Shown here piece after piece: positions 13,360-14,614 of a DNA stretch of 14,614 nt (position 1 is the stretch's first letter; each line of letters opens with the position of its first letter). This stretch comes from Candidatus Helarchaeota archaeon. Lineage in GTDB: Archaea; Asgardarchaeota; Lokiarchaeia; Helarchaeales; HEL-GB-A. The notes under the pieces are model-generated. The model was given only the letters and a program-made list of their open reading frames with translations, was not told where the DNA came from and made no database searches. The translations under genes were made by a program, and so were the position numbers. Where the stretch lies: NCBI GenBank assembly GCA_013375405.1, contig JABXJU010000104.1, positions 1 through 14,614 of the forward strand. Direction: 5' to 3'.

Positions 13360-14614
13360 AAAGTGGATAAATTCCAATAATTTCATCGCATTGACTTGCC
13401 TCTCGGATAATGGCGTCCTTGCATTTACGAAATGCTCGCTCCGTTATCGTCATTTGATGCCTTTCAGCGGGATCGGGTCTCGCTACATTCTGAGTATTCA
13501 GAAATACCTCGCCAATATACAGCGTGGCTTGGATATGGCGGTCTATGGTGAACCCGCAATGTTTGCAGGTGAATACTTTTCCCCTGCATTTGGTTCTTTT
13601 GCCACATCGCAAGCATCGTTGCGAGGTATATCGAGGGTTGATATATTGGACGGGATGCCCCGTCGCATTGACCTTATATTCTAAATAGGTTTGAAATTGC
13701 CGAAAGTTCCAGCGGTTCAACCTGCGCCGCATTTTCTTGGATTTTTTCTGCTGGTGGGGTTTGAGATTCTTTTGGCGCGCAAGCGATTGCCGAATGTTCG
13801 TTAAATCTTCGAAGACGACTATCGCCGCAGTTGACTCAACAATTTCTGCGATCTCATTGGTTATCTCATGCATTGTGTTTGTGGTCTTGTTCCGTTCCCG
13901 TTTGCCGTATTTATCGAGTAACTCCTTTCGGTGTTGGGGTTGATATTTCGAGTCTTGGGCGATCTTTCGGGCAATAGTTCGTCGCTTGAGAGAATACGTA
14001 AAATGAGTGGTGGAAAGTGATGAGGTGTCCAGCGATCTTACCTGCGCGCTCGTTTCATCGACCAGCAGGAAATCCACACTGCGCTCATTCGTGTCAATGA
14101 AGAGGAGGGATTTGACTTCTCGCGGTTGTACCTCTTGAGTAAACGGGATGAAAATGTCCACCGTGCGATCTGAATTTAACTTCAAGGCAATTTCGCCGTG
14201 CTTATTAGTTTTCAATTTATGAAAATGGCAACTCGGGTGAAAGGGAATGTACAACTTGCTTCGCGGTTCGACCACCAGCACCACATAGTTCCCGTCGAGA
14301 TAGCAGAGGCATTCTTCCAACTTCATTGAGTTCTTTTTATAGACGGGATTAGGAAGGCGTCTTTTTTTCTTAAAGCAACACGAATTCCACGACTTTAAAA
14401 TATCTTTCGTGATGCGGGCTGAGGAGTGGCAATAGTGAGTGTGGAAGCTGGGAAATTTCGTTTTCCATTCGAAATAGAAGTTCTTGCGAATTTTGGGGTA
14501 AGATGAATAATTATAATAGGTATTTCCCTTCTTGGACACTTTCTGGAACAGTGGGTTGTTAACTGACTTTGAAATCAAGAAATTAATTGAATCCTTAAAA
14601 CAGGAGATCGCGAG
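13349..14614 (-). CDS. tnpB: TnpB (IS200/IS605 OrfB), N terminus beyond the window; altered RuvC site
   Basis: RNA-guided nuclease family encoded by IS200/IS605 and related elements; ancestor of Cas12. The frame is open to the right edge (it begins LAISCFKDSINFLISKS), so TTG at 14578 is not the true start. About 420 residues are visible: an N-terminal beta-rich/helical part, a RuvC-I motif FIDTNERS (Asp at 14093-14095), a RuvC-II motif VVFEDLTNIR (Glu at 13808-13810), and a zinc ribbon with two CxxC pairs (13556-13615, CLRCG...CKHCG). The RuvC-III motif, normally DRDxNAAxN, reads DRHIQATLY: the catalytic Asp is His (13535-13537) and the invariant Asn is Gln. The usual Gly after the first Asp is also Asn. 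The gene is thus possibly inactive. GC content is near 48% against about 37% in the neighbour, a sign of transfer. No TnpA transposase is visible. Confidence 0.9.
   Translation of the reverse strand, partial: LAISCFKDSINFLISKSVNNPLFQKVSKKGNTYYNYSSYPKIRKNFYFEWKTKFPSFHTHYCHSSARITKDILKSWNSCCFKKKRRLPNPVYKKNSMKLEECLCYLDGNYVVLVVEPRSKLYIPFHPSCHFHKLKTNKHGEIALKLNSDRTVDIFIPFTQEVQPREVKSLLFIDTNERSVDFLLVDETSAQVRSLDTSSLSTTHFTYSLKRRTIARKIAQDSKYQPQHRKELLDKYGKRERNKTTNTMHEITNEIAEIVESTAAIVVFEDLTNIRQSLARQKNLKPHQQKKSKKMRRRLNRWNFRQFQTYLEYKVNATGHPVQYINPRYTSQRCLRCGKRTKCRGKVFTCKHCGFTIDRHIQATLYIGEVFLNTQNVARPDPAERHQMTITERAFRKCKDAIIREASQCDEIIGIYPLLST
13349..14614. mobile_element. IS200/IS605-type element, one end visible
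   Basis: The TnpB gene, its GC-rich composition and the inverted repeat at its 3' side mark a mobile element whose other end lies outside the window. The chromosomal boundary appears to be just after the stop of the gene at 13307, between about 13308 and 13325. No tyrosine (Y1) transposase gene is visible, so it may be a TnpB-only element that needs TnpA in trans, or tnpA may lie beyond the edge. Confidence 0.55.

Noticed and set aside
13159..13386. Minus-strand open frame of 75 codons across the end of the 437-residue gene and the TnpB boundary
   Set aside because: It overlaps two supported genes, is Leu/Phe/Val-rich from antisense AT-rich codons, and has no supporting start signal.

Overview
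This window looks like an AT-rich segment of an archaeal chromosome, most likely from an Asgard (Lokiarchaeia-like) archaeon. The archaeal signals are a TATA-binding protein, an archaeal/eukaryotic-type tyrosyl-tRNA synthetase, an archaeal AMP phosphorylase, TATA-box-like promoters and oligo-T terminators. The Asgard signals are a Rab-like GTPase fold and a JAMM protein with an Rpn11-style active site, together with a large sequon-rich surface protein. The lineage is inferred from gene content; no marker-gene phylogeny could be run. Both end genes run off the window, so the sequence may be an entire metagenomic contig.

Layout: (1) 2-3145, plus strand: 3' part of a large membrane-anchored surface protein, ending in a hairpin plus T8 terminator. 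(2) 3192-4712, minus strand: AMP phosphorylase (AMP and nucleoside salvage toward type III RuBisCO), divergent from a stand-alone pyruvate-kinase-C-terminal-like protein at 4900-5481. (3) 5539-6355, minus strand: overlapping HEPN and MNT nucleotidyltransferase genes, a toxin-antitoxin-like pair. (4) 6469-7023, minus strand: TATA-binding protein, with a 267-base upstream region carrying three TATA-like repeats and two tiny overlapping ORFs. (5) 7291-7674, minus strand: small HEAT-like tail-anchored protein, divergent from a Ras/Rab-fold protein at 7812-8954 whose nucleotide-binding motifs are all eroded and which has an extra Cys-containing C-terminal domain. (6) 8959-9693, minus strand: Rpn11-like JAMM protease, tail to tail with the GTPase-like gene. 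(7) 9835-13307, plus strand: probable operon of tyrS, hom (homoserine dehydrogenase) and an unrecognised 437-residue protein. (8) 13349-14614, minus strand: a TnpB (IS200/IS605 OrfB) gene that runs off the window, is clearly richer in GC than its neighbours, and has His in place of the third RuvC catalytic Asp.

The housekeeping genes (tbp, tyrS, hom, deoA) are conventional. The parts that deserve attention are the pseudo-GTPase with its novel C-terminal domain beside a tail-anchored HEAT-like protein and a deubiquitinase-like JAMM protein, the probably inactive TnpB, and the repeated TATA elements in front of the gene for the TATA-binding protein itself. No CRISPR array, rRNA or tRNA gene was recognised.
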